A stretch of DNA of 64,000 nucleotides from Ficedula albicollis (GCF_000247815.1 NC_021674.1:81080935-81144934); one strand, 5' to 3'. Shown: positions 1 to 14,100, numbered from the stretch's first letter. Notes: generated by a model from the letters alone, not told the origin. Numbers and translations: made by a program.

Positions 1-915
1 CCTCCTACTTGCAAATCTGCTGGAATCCTTTGCATTATGTATTGTTGAACTGTTTCTGTGAGACTTGAGCTTGGCTGCAACTGGGATTCCTTTACTTTTT
101 GTTTTTAAAGTTAGTATCTTGAAGAAAGGAAAATAAACATAAAGTCAGAATTTCCTGCGGGACAGTGGGAAGGGGAGAGATCAGATCAGCTGTAAGATGT
201 TGGTGTTATTTTCCCAGGATATGCTTCTTTTTTGGTTTTTCTTTCATTTTTATTTATTTATTTATTCAGTATTTCTAAAATCACCTACAGGCTCTTGGTC
301 AAAACTGGGAGACTTTCTGGGTTTCAGAAATAGCAGAGTTTGAATTGTCAAAGACCACCTCTAGGGTGAATCTCCATGTGCTCAGTGGTGTTCTTACAGC
401 ATGGATGCTTCCATAGGAAAAAACCATCTGGAAATGGAGGACCTAAGCTGTCTTCTTTCCTTGCTCAAGCAGCAAGTGAGCAGCTGCTGCTGTCCTATCA
501 CTAGTATCACCCTGTCCTCACTCACCTCTGACTGGTCCGTGGGTATTGCAGACTCCTGAGAGTGGGGAGAGCCTACAGCTGAGCTAGCAGAGTGTCAGCA
601 CAGTAGGATAGCATTTTGTCCTTAAGCATTCTCTAAGTTCCTATAAGAAACAGGAGCGAGAGCAATTTCCTCCTTAGGAACTTTAGTATAAGTATGTTGG
701 GCTAACCAGATTGGATAGAAAAAATTTTTGCAGGTAAAGTGTTTCTTTGGGCACTGGCTTGAAATATCTATTTGGGAATTCCCCTCGCGGAAAACTGTAG
801 CTTAACATCTGGGACGAACCTGGCATACAAGCTATCACGCACGAGGGCAGAACAAGTAAACACAGCTACCATCACATTAAAGACAAGACACTGTGGAGGC
901 TTTGGAGGAAAGTAC
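1..915. other. Unique non-coding DNA
   Basis: I see no exon, RNA gene or recognisable transposon here. The only structure is a short ATTT-type simple repeat near 249-266 and generally AT-rich sequence. An open frame at 772-1083 starts at TTG rather than ATG and owes part of its length to a tandem duplication, so I do not call it a gene. Confidence 0.6.
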
Positions 916-1065
916 GAGGAATTTCTCAACTCTGGTCCATTCTTGCCCCTTGAGCAACTCCTCTACTTGGAGATATATCACATGCAGAAGGAGGATTTTC
1001 TCAACTCAGGTCCATTCTTGCCCCTTGAGCAGCTCCTCTACTTGGAGATATATCACATGCAGAAC
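916..1065. repeat. 75-bp tandem duplication (2 copies)
   Basis: Two adjacent copies, 916-990 and 991-1065, differ at three internal positions plus the last base. The unit is 75 bp, a multiple of three, so any frame open through one copy stays open through the second. This produces a repeated 25-residue block in the frame spanning 772-1083. There is no third copy. The mismatches indicate a real duplication that has since diverged slightly, not a simple assembly duplication. Confidence 0.95.
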
Positions 1066-3900
1066 TTCTCTACTACGCCATGATGTTCTTCGGTGTAGAC
1101 ATGGGCACAAACAGTATAAATAGCAGAGGGTATTAAAAATGATTGCAAAGTGAAAATATCCCATTTATCTGGCACAGAATATACATTTTATTGCTTATTA
1201 GTTTGTTCTCCTAAAGAGAAACCATCAGGTGAACCATCAAAGAGCAAGGGCAAAGTTAAACTGGGACTGTGCCTGCCCACAGGGCCAAGCTCTAAAGCTG
1301 TACTTCAGGCTTTTACCTCCTCTTCAGTCTCAGTTTTCCCTGCAGAAGATCAGCCATGGAACTTGCAGGACCAAGATCTTCGCTGCAAAGTCTCCTCCAA
1401 TGCCTCAATTCCCCAGAGTGTGGAGAAAGTTTATCCCCCTTTTTGGAAGCAACAGAACATCATCTTTCCTTGGATAGACCAGGCTCTGCATGCTGAGAGC
1501 CCTGTGCACACAGGGCTCTGCTTCCCTCAGGAATATATACCCAGACGAAGTTTTGAGTATTTGGCTATGATCCTGGAATAACCTCAATGAAGTCAATGGA
1601 TTTTCCCCAGATTTACTTCAGTATAATGAGCTAGGAATTTGGACCTCTGTGCCATATTGTGTGGAATTTTATTAATTTTAAATAAAGTTTCCACCTAAAA
1701 TGAATTGCAAGTGTTATCTGTTTATATATATAACTTCATGCTCTTTATTATTTAAAATGTCCAATTTGCTAGATGAAAACATAAATACTGACTGCAGCTG
1801 TAGAATTTAATAAAACCTCAGGTTTGAGCTAGCAAGTGAAAAAAAGTATATTATTGGAAACTTGTGGTCAAACTTGAAGCTTGAAGGAAATATTTTAGCA
1901 CTATCACAATATTAAATTGCAATCATTATTTAATTTATCTTCTCTGAAATGACTTAAGGGAAGTGCACCAAAAGTCCTATTTACCTAAGCCAGGAAATAA
2001 GTCAGTGATCAGCTAGGTGGATGAAGTAATTGAAAGCTGACAAGGGACGATATAATGCCACTATTGTAACAGCACTTAGAAGTATTGTTTGAATTTGACC
2101 TGCTTAGGAATAAATGTTGCACAGTTTTCATTTCATATTAAAAAAAAAGAAAAAGGAAAAAGAAAAAAAGTCTATAGTAATAAAATGTGTTCGTTTTACT
2201 GAATTATTGATATTTTTCTTTAAATTGAAAAATATCAGCTTTGGCACATCTGGAGGAAAGGAATGTTCCCCACAATTACTGAGATTTTGAAAAAATATAG
2301 ATATATTAGAAATTAAGGTATTCACCAGTCAGTACTTCTAGCAAAAAGTCTGAACCCCTGGGCAACCTGTGCATTTCAATTGTCACTTTGAACTTTGGAA
2401 CAAAGGGTAGACTGTAAAACCAGTTTATAAAAAGTATTATGAGATACCACAACTGGCATTTTTATGACCTTATTAAACTACATCCAAGTGTCATAAATTT
2501 TATGTAATGAAAGTCAATAGGATTGCTGACTTGATTTTAATATTAGGAACATGCTTATTAGTTTAAGGATTTTTCTGAATAAAAGGGGTATTTTTGTTGT
2601 TTTCTTACCTTAGCAACTGATGTTATGTGGAAGTCATAAATGTCAGATTACATTAATTTTTTGTTCACATAATAATACTGTTAGTAAATTACTTGGGAGT
2701 AGTGAGCAGCTTTTCTCACTAAGTAAAGCTAAAGGTGCTAATTTAGACTCAAAATATTTACCATTCTTTTGCCAAACAGCAACTGACCAAGTCTAGATAT
2801 GAAAACTAAATTATGGTTTAGAAAAAAATTTCTGCCTTACAAGAATGAATACTCAGAAAATCTTGTAACATTTTTTTTCCCAATGCCCTGTCTCTGCAGT
2901 AGGAGAAGTCCTACAGATGTCTGTTCAAAGTAAACCCATTTTTCGATCTGTTGCTGCTCTAGATGGAGAGCTTATGCCCAGAAGTAGCATAAAAATGTAT
3001 TGAGATAAATCAGAAGCAGAGTGCTCACCACAGGGGGATGTTATCTGTGCTGTTCTCTTGAGAACATCAGTTAGCTGGACCAAAGTCCATCTGAGCCAGC
3101 AGTCTGCCTCCAACACTACCCAAAAGAATAGTCTAGGGAAGAAGATAAGAGTCATGAGAGAAGAGCATGAACTTTTGGGACTTCCTCTCTGCTTCATCTC
3201 CCTCCTCCAGTTACTTGCAGCACTGGCAGGGAGAATCAGGGTGAATGCTCATTAGTTGCAGGGACATTTCTGGCAAATGCTTGGTTCCTGTCACGAGAAA
3301 ATGAGTGATGTTTGCTATTTGTACATCTGTATTCCATCTAGCCAGCCGGCCTGGCTTTCCTGAGCGTCAGGAAGAGCAGGTGTGTCTTCCCCAGAAGCCA
3401 GACGTGAGCATGCAGGGGTGGCCAAGGATCCCCCAGCTCTTGTCCTCAAACTGCCCAATGCATGCTCACCGTCTCTTCTGAGAGATCCCAGCTGCTGGCA
3501 GAGCCAGGCAAGACAGGTCTGCAACCCAGCAGCTTGTGTCCACTTCTGCCAGTGGTAGCATGCCTCCAATGGAATGACCAGCAGGAGGGTCAGTGTTTCC
3601 ATCAGCTAACCTCCCAAAAAAACCAACAAGCAGCAGACAGCTGTCAGGATATGGACACAGCTATGGCTGATGCTCAGGTGTGCTTAGTGGAAAATCTGCT
3701 TTTACAGGGAAAGCAGGAGGATCTCATATCATGGTCCTGTTAGAAATTTGTTTTTAAAAAGAGAGAGGGGGAAAAACCACCACAACACCAAAAATATGCT
3801 ATGGCCATTTCTGAGACTCGTGTGTCAGAAAGCACCATAAAATTTACTCAGTGTATTTTAAGCATTTGAATTATTGATAATTTAACTGGGCTGGGTTGTG
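1066..3900. other. Unique AT-rich DNA, no gene recognised
   Basis: A TATAAATA motif lies at 1115-1122 and an AATAAA at 1681-1686. They bracket an open frame (1150-1581, 143 codons) that begins at GTG and has no ATG until near its end, so this does not amount to a vertebrate gene. An A-rich stretch lies around 2140-2170. The rest is unremarkable unique sequence. Confidence 0.55.
1582..1645. mobile_element. Possible ancient amniote interspersed repeat fragment
   Basis: The block contains 'aatgaagtcaatgg', then 'cagatttacttcagtataa', then 'gaatttggacc'. This order resembles a very old repeat type widespread in reptiles and birds (tcaatgg ... gatttacaccagtgtaa ... gaatttggccc). The recognition is from memory of the motif order only. 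I cannot name the family and chance similarity is possible. Confidence 0.35.
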
Positions 3901-4000
3901 CAAGGGGAATGGCAATAATTTTTCCTCCTCAATTTTTTCTCAGGTTGCAACAAGGGGAATGGCAACGATTTTTCCTCCTCAATTTTTTCTCAGGTTGCAG
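3901..4000. repeat. 50-bp tandem duplication (2 copies)
   Basis: Copies at 3901-3950 and 3951-4000 differ at two internal bases and the terminal base. The unit runs from 'caaggggaatggca' to 'ctcaggttgca'. It lies in otherwise unique sequence with no target-site or transposon features, which fits replication slippage or short-range unequal exchange. Confidence 0.95.
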
Positions 4001-5462
4001 GGAGAATTGCCATTCTGCGCTGGGATCTGATATTTTTGTGGACACCCTAGGGTGCCATTTTCTCTCCCACTTTTTTTCTGCAACACCCAGTCTTCCCCAT
4101 TCTCCACATGCATTCATCAAGGGCCAGAAGGGCACAATATGGTCCTGCAAAGACAGCCCCACTGACAGCTCTTCATGGAAGGAGCTTTCTTATACCCTTT
4201 TGTGACAGCCACTGGCTGAATGCCATGTTGTAGTCCATAAATGACTGTAGATGGAGAACATGGGATTTATTACCTTGTAGGTTTCCCTGAAATACCAAAA
4301 AGAAAGTTAAAGCTTATTCTAAGCTTTGGGAGAGAAAGAAAACTGAAAACATTGATGAAATCAGTGAGATATTAGAGAATTTCACACATAGACCTGCTCC
4401 AGGACTGCCAGACTAATGGGGAGAAGAGGGAAGAGAGAAGAGAAAAAAGAGAAAGGAGAAAAAAAGCCCCTTAAAAAACTCCAACAAAGCAAACAAACAA
4501 ACAAACCAAAATAAAACAAAAACACAAAGAAACCCAAGAGTTAACACTGAAAAAAAAAAAAAAAGGAAAAAAAGAAAATAAAAGAAGCAAAAATGAAATA
4601 AAAGATAAAACTGGAGATAAAAAAAAATGAGACATCAGAATGCCAGAAAGAGCAGACTTAAAATCTGGACAAGTTAGGAAAATAAGAAAGATTTATCTGT
4701 ATCCAAAAAGGGACACATAAACATAGACAATTTGTCGTGAGTGAAGTACTCCCAATGAATGGCTACCTACTTGTTTTTATTATGATCACACAATTTGTTC
4801 CCACTAAATAGTCTGCCTGGCAAAAGACTGTACCTTCATCAGCACATCTCCTAAATGCCTGAGAAGGAAAATGAATGAATGTTGGAGGAGCAGAGCAACA
4901 GGAGGAGCACCTGTTAAAATAGATAGCAATTTGTTACAGATACCATTAAACTGCAGCTGTGCATAGGAATTCCCTGCACTGAAAACAAGAAATGTTAAGG
5001 AAATCCTTAGAAGGACAGGGTACCTGCTGCATGAATGTCAGGGAAGCTGTAGTTCATTTTGCCTTTTGAACTGTGTGTGGGGTGTAGCAGCCTTAAATGA
5101 AAGATCATTTGCTCAAGTGGGAATGGAGGCAAAACCTCTGCAGGGACTTTTAAGGAGCCTACCTCCTTGGACCTAGGGAGAAGCTAGTAAAGCTAGGAAG
5201 ATAAGGTAAAAAAAGGTGATTTTATAACAGTGGGATACTTCTCACTAGGAATCAGCAGTCCAAGTTTAGGCTGCTACTGGGACACACTGTTTTGAGGTCT
5301 CAGTTTAATTTATAGAAAATCACAGAGGACAATTCTTTCCTTATTTTAATTAATTGCCCTAAGAAGAAAAAAAATCACTCTCCTCCAGACTATCTTTCTC
5401 TGCTGATTGAGTGCTTGAAACTGGCTTGGTAGATTTCTGATTCCCATGCTGTGTGTCTGCTG
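4001..5462. other. Unique DNA, no gene recognised
   Basis: Apart from the A-rich tract near 4418-4632 I see no exon or RNA gene. Open frames are short and overlap on both strands. Confidence 0.55.
4418..4632. repeat. A-rich / purine-rich low-complexity tract
   Basis: A GA-rich segment (about 4418-4465) passes into an A-rich segment that includes several AAAC units near 4494-4515 and a 15-A run near 4550. It has no unit structure beyond this. It could be the remnant of a retroposon tail, but no retroposon body is recognisable beside it. Confidence 0.85.
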
Positions 5463-5540
5463 AATCACAGAATCACAGAATAGTCTGAGCTGGAGGGTCC
5501 CAGAAGGATCATCAAGTCCAACTGTTAAAGCACACTTTGT
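5463..5540 (-). mobile_element. CR1 LINE 3'-end fragment
   Basis: The block opens with two tandem copies of 'aatcacag' followed by 'aatagtctgagctggagg' and 'atcatcaagtccaac'. This is the reverse complement of the CR1 3' untranslated tail ending in the ATTCTRTG-type repeat. Only about 75 bp survive, which is typical of 5'-truncated CR1 copies. There is no coding potential. Confidence 0.85.
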
Positions 5541-5606
5541 GGCAGAAGATCATCATGACAATACACTGCCAGTTTTGTAGAACAGAAACCTGGGAAGCAA
5601 GAAGGT

Positions 5607-5737
5607 TGACCAAACAGGCATGACAGGAATTAATAGAAATGAACCTATATTTCACATCAGTTCAAAAAAAAGGATGACCAAACAGGCATGACAGGAATTA
5701 ATACAAATGAACCTATATTTCACATCAGTTCAAAAAG
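5607..5737. repeat. 68-bp tandem duplication (2 copies)
   Basis: The copies start at 5607 and 5675, each with 'tgaccaaacaggcatgaca'. They differ at one base over the first 60 or so positions, then diverge in the A-rich 3' end. The duplication begins only about 70 bp beyond the CR1 tail but contains no CR1 sequence. Confidence 0.95.
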
Positions 5738-5739
5738 AG

Positions 5740-8700
5740 CAATGCTGCAAGAAAAATATTACAGAGGAAAACAAAACATTGTTTTTCAAACTGAAAATTT
5801 CTAATGAAATGGAGGTTACCTAGAGAATATTAGAATATGTGCTTCTGGAAATACCTGCTACCTATGGAAATAAATTGTCCTAGGTGGATCCTGTGCATGT
5901 TGCCCAGGTTTGTGCCTAAATTCACTGGCTAATCAAAGTCCTAACACGTTCCAAAGCCTTTAAATGCCAAGTTCTATTTCTTCACTGAAAAATCATAGCT
6001 CAGAGATGTGTCAAGAAGAGAGCTATAAACTCTAGATAGTACTCAAAAAATCAGTAATATCATTAAAAGTAAGCTTATAAATTATAAAAGTAAGAGAACT
6101 GCTGGGGTAGCCTCTTATTCTGAAGGGCACAAGGAGGGCGATGGGGTGAGGGCTGTGTAGTGTAGTGGAGCAGGGGCTAATTTGTGTTCCAGATCACTCT
6201 TCATCCCAAGTATGCTTTGTGGCTCCATCCAGGGCACTTCTGAGTTCCTTGGCACTTACAAAGTGAGTTGTGTTATCAGCCAGAACAACCCTGAGCAGAG
6301 AGAGCAGAGGAGACATGTCTGTGCTTTGCCTCCTCCCCAGCTGTGTGCCAGGGCTTCCCATGGCTGTCCCTGCTCCAAGGGCATCCCTGCCTGCAGAGAG
6401 GGGATTGCAGTGCTGTTCATTAGGGAAAAAAATGAGGATGATTGGAAGGGTGTATATACTACATCACTGTTAGATATTACTCGTTACTAAATTACTACTA
6501 TTATTTTACAGTGCATTTTTATGCTATTGCTTTCCACTATAGAGACTGATTAATTGTATCATATAATTTTATTTTTATATTACCAGCTTCCTCAAAAAGT
6601 AGTACTATTTCTAATGCTTGGAGCATTAGAATAAAACTAGTAGAGCAAACACAACTGTTTTTCTTGAAAATGGTTACCTGTTGGAACAAAGGTGCTCTAA
6701 TTTTAAAATTAAAAAGGAGGGTTTTTTTACTCTTTCTTAATGCACACTTTTCCATTGATGTTGTATCTTTTATGTTCAATCACTAGCCTAGAAATACAGC
6801 TAGTATTTTCCAAGTTACAAACACCATCAATATTAGCAATACCAAACTTATTAATGAAAGCATTGTTTATATTTGTTTGGAGGTGAATATCTATATACTT
6901 GATCACCCAATTAATGTCAGACTTAGGGATTTCACCTGGAGCTTTCCATTCTGAGACAGAACTGACAACAAACAGCCATGACTGTAGTGCAGCACATCCT
7001 CTCCTTCCTTTTGTAAAACATACATGCCCTTTGCTGTCACAGTAACCCTTGATGTTGAAAGGAGATGTAAGGACTACCTATGGATCTTTAGTAAACTCAG
7101 TTCATATGTCCTTTTTCCCAATGGACCAGTAAAACTGAATTTTCATTCCTGTTTTGAAATATCTGAGTTGGAGGGTTTCCCTCTTTCTTTATTAACGTGT
7201 AGACATGTCTGGTAGTCAGGGTTGTACAGTGCATCCATCTGTAGCTCCAGGTGTCTGAAGCTGGTCTCTAGGCACTGATAACACAAGGTGTGGTCTACAG
7301 AGGGGGGATTTTATTAGTTACATCTTTAGCTACTTGAGGAAGGAGAGCATATTATTTAAGACACTTTGAAGCCTTAAAAACATGTGAAATATGTTTAAGG
7401 CATCAAAGAGACTGAAATAGAGGAAAACAGCATGAAGTTCTGAATAAAGCAGGACTACCAAATGAGTTTCAAAAACACCCCCAAAAAAGTTAAGAGATAT
7501 TAAAAGAGAAGAAAAGGAGAAAATGAAGAAACAAGGCCTACCATAAGAAGTGCTAATGCTTTCTGAACTGCATGGTATAAAGCCCACTTAAGAAACTGGA
7601 CAGAAAGAGAAAGAGGAAATGCACAAAATCAATGACTATGTAAACATCTGTCTCTTCTGCAAGTAATTCTTTTCTTCCTCTTATTAAAGCATGGTGCAAG
7701 TCCAGCCTGTGATCAAAGCCCAGGCTGCAGAAATACACATCACAAGAAGTTGCTGTTTGCAAGAGATGTGCTCTGATATATTGCACAATCATGCACAGCT
7801 GACAGTGTGTTCTGCCCTTAGGACCTAATCCTGTAGCCCATGGCATTGATAGAAATGTTAGCATTACCATAATTTGGCTGTGAGATGGAAGGACTTGACT
7901 TAGGGCTGGCACTGAGGTAGGGTGGGCTTATCCATCTCTGACCAGCCTCCTGCCTCAGCCTGTGTGCTGTGGGAACCTGGAGAGAGCAAAAACTGTCTCT
8001 GTATGGCTCTGACCTGCAGTACCTCTTAAAAATACTGCTCTTCTTCCAAGCCAGGTCAGTCCTGTGTATCAGTGGAAATTCAGGACAGGCTGGTCCAAAG
8101 GCTGAGCCTGCCTTTGTATTCCCTTCTACCTTAGGCCATTGCTTACCTGGAGGATTCAGAGTTTGGGAGGTTCATCACCTGCCCAGCATGACCCTCAGCT
8201 AAGGTCTGGGATGGTAAGGAAAAGAAAATAAAGCTCTGCAGATAGGAGCACATGTGCTGAGAGGATCTATAGACAGGAAAGGTGTGTGACATCAAATATC
8301 CATGTGTAGGCACTTCCCACAATAAACTAAACTTCTTATTCCAGATTCAATGGGTAACCATCGTTGGTTATTTTAGAAGCATTGTTATTGTAGGGTACAA
8401 AATTCCCAGTTACATATCAAATCACTGTTGGCTTTATATGCCACTATATACTTTGGTGCCAAAGAACGGGCCTTGTCAAAGATCTGGAAGTTTGTTTCAG
8501 TTCTTTCTGGTCATGTTTTATTGTAGTGTCTTTCCTACTGCTCATCCTCAGGAGGAAGACCCCCACTCTTGCCTTCTGAAAGTGCTCCTTTGAAATGCCA
8601 AAATTACAACAGGGAAAGGTTGTTCAGGCTAGGGATAGTTCTGCAAAGCACCTTCAGTTCAGTGCAGTAATTAATATCGAGTGTCAACTTAACTCTACCT

Positions 8701-11074
8701 TCATATAAACCGTGGGATGAAGAACTTGATTGACTTTTGACTACACCTGCATAGAAAGGGCTCCCAGAATGGTAGTGGCACACTCCCAACATCTGCTCCC
8801 TCCATTGAACTTAGCTGTAAATTGAAATTCCATTGCAATGTTTTTAGAATCAGTTGAAGTAAGGAGACTGTCAGAAATCCTCTTTAAACTCACCCTTATC
8901 CAAACAGGAAGCTGACCTCTAACCCCCGGACGTAACACTACACCAGTGGAAATTTCATTATCCCCGTTTTGGCTGTACTAAGTGAAAATTAATTGTGTAA
9001 TTATCTGGATGAGCGCATGTGTAAAATTTTACAATGTGCCAGTTAGATTAAGTAACGTGTTAGTGGCATGGTTTAGTGCAGAGTCAAGGCTGTCTTATAA
9101 AAATGGAATAAGAAGTCCAACAAGATTTGAAGGAAAGGAACATCTGTCTGAACGAACGTTAACATGAGAAAGTAATGTAATATTTAATGCCACAACCTGA
9201 GTAAGATCTTAGCCTCCTCTGATGGAGATTTATCTGGCATACAAGAGATCTTTTGTCTATCACTTTAAACCCACTTAGTTTATTGGTCAAAATAGATAAG
9301 TCATTACAATATTAAGCTTTTGTCTATATTGGATTGTATCCACTTAATGTCTCTTTTGTGTGTGCGTTGAAATGTTTCTTTTTTCACTGTTTAAGTAAGA
9401 GACAAAACCCTAAAAAATGTAGAAGCAAACACAGGACTCAAGAAATGCAACATGCTGAACTCAATGCCCCCATAAAGAATTGAGAGACAGATTTTTCATG
9501 GTTCATGGAAATCCTAATAACGGCTATTTAGAAGAAACCATTTCCATTTCAAAGCCATAGACTTGTTTGGATAACGAGATCACTGGGAAAAAGATGCTGC
9601 CTGGAAGAAGTCTAGTCCTTTGAGAAGTAATATTATCTTTAAACAGTCTGGTAAGTAATATATTAGGTTCTCTCAGTCCTACTGCCAAAGATTTTTGTGT
9701 AGAGTTCCTTTAGCAATACCAAATAAATACACGGATAACCTATCTTAAAAACAGAGGAGTGAAAGTAACTTATAATGGGATTTCAGTGATCTCAATAGAA
9801 CAGAATATGTGCAGGAAGGCTTGGTGTTACAGCGAGAAGTCCCACAGCAGCACTCTGCTGCTAAATCTGGATGGAGACAGGAGATGATCCAGACATTTCT
9901 GTACACAAATGAGGGGAGCACAGAGGAATCAGATCTGAAAGAGTTAGTTCCTGTCATGGATTTTAGGTATGGTGGGATCATGTTCTTATACGGGCAAAGC
10001 TCAGGATTTTCATTCCTTGTGCAACTTAGTCTCTGAAAGGCTTGTGAAAACACAGACGGAAATTTTAGTATTACCGTTCAGTTTTTACCTGTAATTAATC
10101 CAGCAGACATTTTGAGAAAAAGGGCTACACAAAAGGTATAAAAATAATAAAATCTAAGCAAAACCATAAACAAACAGAAAAGAATGTGTGTGACTCACAA
10201 ATACACCTTTGTATATCATTCTTACAACCTAAGATTTTTGTCTCACATGTCTTTTTCAAAAGTCCAAATGTTGGCTCAGTACATTACTGCATTAACAAAT
10301 ATGGATGCTTGAAATGGGACAAAACATGGCAATGTAGAGCGACACCTAGAGAGACAGGTCTGTGTCCTGGTGCTATTCATCACTTGATGTTATTCATCAT
10401 TTGTTCTGGTCTGGGCTGTGACACAAGGTAGGTGACCACACAGGAGCACAGTGTAGCTGCAGCAGAATGTTTAAATAAATAAAAATGTGTTTTTGTAAAA
10501 GAAACTGACTGCAAGTCTTTTTGGCTGTATTAAGTTGAAACTCTTGTCTGTAGCATGTGAGCAGGGCTGCTAGAAATGCTCCTGACTGAGTTAACTCCAG
10601 GCCTGGGGGGGGCAATTTACCAATAGATTTAACTTGGAAGAGAATTAGAGAGTTATGACTACTTCTGCTAATCTCATCCCGAGTACTTCTGTGCATTTCT
10701 CATCAATGAGAACAGACACAAAGCAGGCTCCTGCTTCTCAGTGTTCACAAGACTGAGTTCAAGCACATCCAAGGATGTCCAGGGCTGGGTTGACACCATG
10801 AGTGGGAACAAAAGGCAAAGCTGAGGCCTAGAGTCAGGGACTGCTGAAGTTCTCAGTCAAAACCACACCCCCCTCCACAAGCCATCCCCTCTCTCCCCCA
10901 GCCCCATGAACAGAAACCACGCACCTTGCTTTGCCAGGCTCACACTCCAGGCACACAATCAGAGTCCCACACACCTTCTCTTGCTGCCAGCTAGGAGGCA
11001 TTCACCTCCAAAAGTACAGGAGATCTGTACATCTAGGAGTACTTCTGTGAAGAACTGGTGTTTAGGAGAAGGGC
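5740..11074. other. Unique DNA, no gene recognised
   Basis: I see no exon, RNA gene or well-preserved transposon in these 5.3 kb. Open frames of 60-119 codons occur on both strands but overlap one another and match no family I know. A G8 run lies near 10606. Confidence 0.55.
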
Positions 11075-11178
11075 GCAGAAAGTTCCATGAGTTTTCTGAC
11101 TTTAGCATGGCAAGTAAGGATACCATGCAGAAAGTTCCATGGGCTTTCTGACTTTAGCATGGCAAGTAAGGATACCAC
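11075..11178. repeat. 52-bp tandem duplication (2 copies)
   Basis: Copies at 11075-11126 and 11127-11178 share 'gcagaaagttccatg' and 'ctttagcatggcaagtaag'. They differ at two internal positions and the last base. There are no transposon features. Confidence 0.95.
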
Positions 11179-14100
11179 TTGTCAAAATAAATACAGTTTC
11201 ACTGAGATTAAGCAACTGTGGATCACTTGTATGGATAACTTCCATGCCATTTGTACCTAGTTTAACTGAGTAAGAGGATAAAGCTTTTGGAAAGATTTTC
11301 CCTTGACATTAAGATTGGATTTAAATGTGAGGTGCAGATTTGCTTTGGTGTTTGAGTTTTGGGGTTTTTTTTTGTAAAGAACATGTGGTTCTTTCTCACA
11401 TGCTCGTGATATCACCCTCTGATAGCTATCAGCTTGCTACAGCATAACTTTTTCACCAGCACCAAACCGTTCACATGACACAACCAAACAAATGGTCTCC
11501 TATTGGTTTTTTGGCAGTTTATTAACATTAGTTATATTTTCTGCACTTTATGGGTTATTGACTCCTTTGTTTTCTACAAAGACAGGAAACATACACTGAA
11601 AAAAACCAATGAAGTGTGAAAAGCATTATCTACACTCCACACAGAAAAAGAAGCCTATAAAAAAAGCCAGGAGCAGGAAGCAACAGAGGGCAAGATATTC
11701 CTCTGTGGAAAAAAAAAGTAAAATAATACTGTCACTAAGTTAAAAATAAACTACAGAATATCAGATCTTAGAAAACATAACATATTTTCCTGAAGAACAG
11801 AAATCTAAGACAGCAAAGGGAATTCTTTTTTTTTTACTGTTCCACTTTTATCCTAGAGATCTGAGGAAGTCAAATGAAAATTTCCTGGCATCCTGGGGCA
11901 ATAAAATAATCTCAGTCTCCTTGTGAAACCACATTAGTGTGGAGATCGAACAGAAGTTCTTTGAGAACCGTAAGTGCTATGTAAGCATCATTTTTCCCAG
12001 GAAACTAAGGCTTTATTTATTTACACTGAGCTATGCCACTAATGTAATAAGAAATAAACTGCTAGGACAGTCTCAGACCTGAACACCTATCACGTAGGAG
12101 CACACCAGCACCCAGATCTGTGACAAAGTTGATTGTCCCTGTAGAAAATATCGGGAATTCTGAGGGCAGTGGCTCAGCCCATCAGAGTCTTCTCTGCATC
12201 CAGCACCCATGTGCTGAGGAATCAGGAGGGATTTCAGGCAGGGCAGAGCATACTCAGCCAGGGCCTCTTGGCTTGCCACTAGTGGCTTTTTTGCTGCTCA
12301 GAAATAAGCCAAAGTAGGCCAAAATAAGAAAGTAGTTTGGTATAGACCTAACTCATCCCCATTGATGATACAATTAAATTCAGGTGGTTGTTTATGAGCT
12401 GCTGATACTGTCACATATCCGCAGGCAGAGCTTCTGGTAAATGTGGCTTCTGGTTTAGGGCTTTGATTCCCCTGGATAGAATGGCCAAGGTTAGAGTGGA
12501 CCCTAAAGATCTTCTTGTTCCAGCCCCTTTTCAGGGGGCACGGAGACCTTGCACTAAGTCAGATTTCTCAGAGCTCCATCCCACCTGGCCATGAACACTT
12601 TCAGGAATGAAACATCCACAGCTTCTCTGGGCAACTGTTCCAGCGCCTCCCACCCTCACGGATACCAGATCTACCAAGGAAAGGAGGTCACATCAGAGCT
12701 TTCTGGGACCACTGTGCTGCTGATCCATGAGCTAGACACCAATGGCTTGCCACCAGAACAGAAAAACCAACAAACGCCAACAGAAAAGCAAAAGCCCTGT
12801 CACCTCCTCTCCTTTTCTCTCCTCCAGCCACCAGAGAACATATTACTTCAAAATGGCAGTCACTGTGTTGGTGGCAAGAGCATTAAGACTTTTTGAGTTT
12901 CAACTCTTTTATTTTTAAACTGACTTGTGGCAAGAGCTCTTTGAAATTTTTCATGTTTTTCAAACATGGGACAGTTTTTCCTGACACTCATGTAACAGCC
13001 ATCACAGACATCAGAGCTGCAAGGGCAACTGGAGCCTACAGCTCCCACAAACATTGCTGGCTAGTGGAGGTGAGGTGCTCCTCTATTCCCCTGTACCTTT
13101 TGAATAACACTAGATTTGCACATGGGAAAAGAAAGCTACCAAAATGGTTCTCTAACCAATATACTTGCTGAAAGTATATATACTGAATACAATATACTAT
13201 ACTGAAATGTAAGGAAATATGTGTAAATATATTCTAAAGAAAAAAAAATTGGTTCCGTGTCATTCCAACATGTTCTAATTTGTCATGAAAACTTATATCC
13301 AGGCATTTATAAGTTAGGAATGAATAAACATTGTGTGACAACCCTCACCCATCTCAGCAATACATATAACATCAAAAGCAAGCAAACAGCATGCAATGCT
13401 GACTGAAGGCACTGCACAATGGAGTCCTGCATGTAAAACAACCACCAGCCTTAAGAACTTTGTATCTCGTGACTGTTCCAGCCATCATGTCTCCCAAATT
13501 TTTCATTTTTCTTATGTGCTTCATTTTTCTTATATAGTTTGTCCTGCAGTAATAACAACTGAGGACACTGACCAGTTTGGAAGGCAGCAGGTGGTATATG
13601 AGAAGACTTGAAAAGAAATCTGACTGCATTTATACAATCCTAAGAGAAACAGCATCAAGGAATCCTTAAGAGACATTCTGCTCACAGGAAAGCAGAATTT
13701 AATAAAACAGCGAAGTCAGACTCCTCTTTCTGGTGCAATAGCATGCTCCAGAGAGGTTACTATGCTCTTTTGACGTCTTCAACATTTATTCCCATAAGGG
13801 GATGGCACAAAATGTTTCTACAGTTTGACTTTTGATCAAAGGCTGCACAGCTGTAATATTCAGTCATGTTTTGTGAAGGTCCCCTGCCCCTGCTGATTCC
13901 TTTCCTTCTCTGCTATTTCTTCCCATTCCCCCTCTTTCAGGGAAAGCAGCCAGCACTCATGCCAAATTCAGCAGCAGAACCATGCCTGGTCATTTCCTAG
14001 AGAGGCCCTTCCTCCTTGCACTCGCCCACCTTTCTTCTGCTGACACCACTTCACCAGCCTGAGCAGAGGACATCTGGTTCACTGAACATACCATCCCTTT

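Noticed and set aside
1150..1581. A 143-codon frame between a TATA-like motif and AATAAA.
   Set aside because: It begins at GTG with no ATG until near the end, and the TATA and AATAAA motifs are expected by chance in AT-rich DNA.
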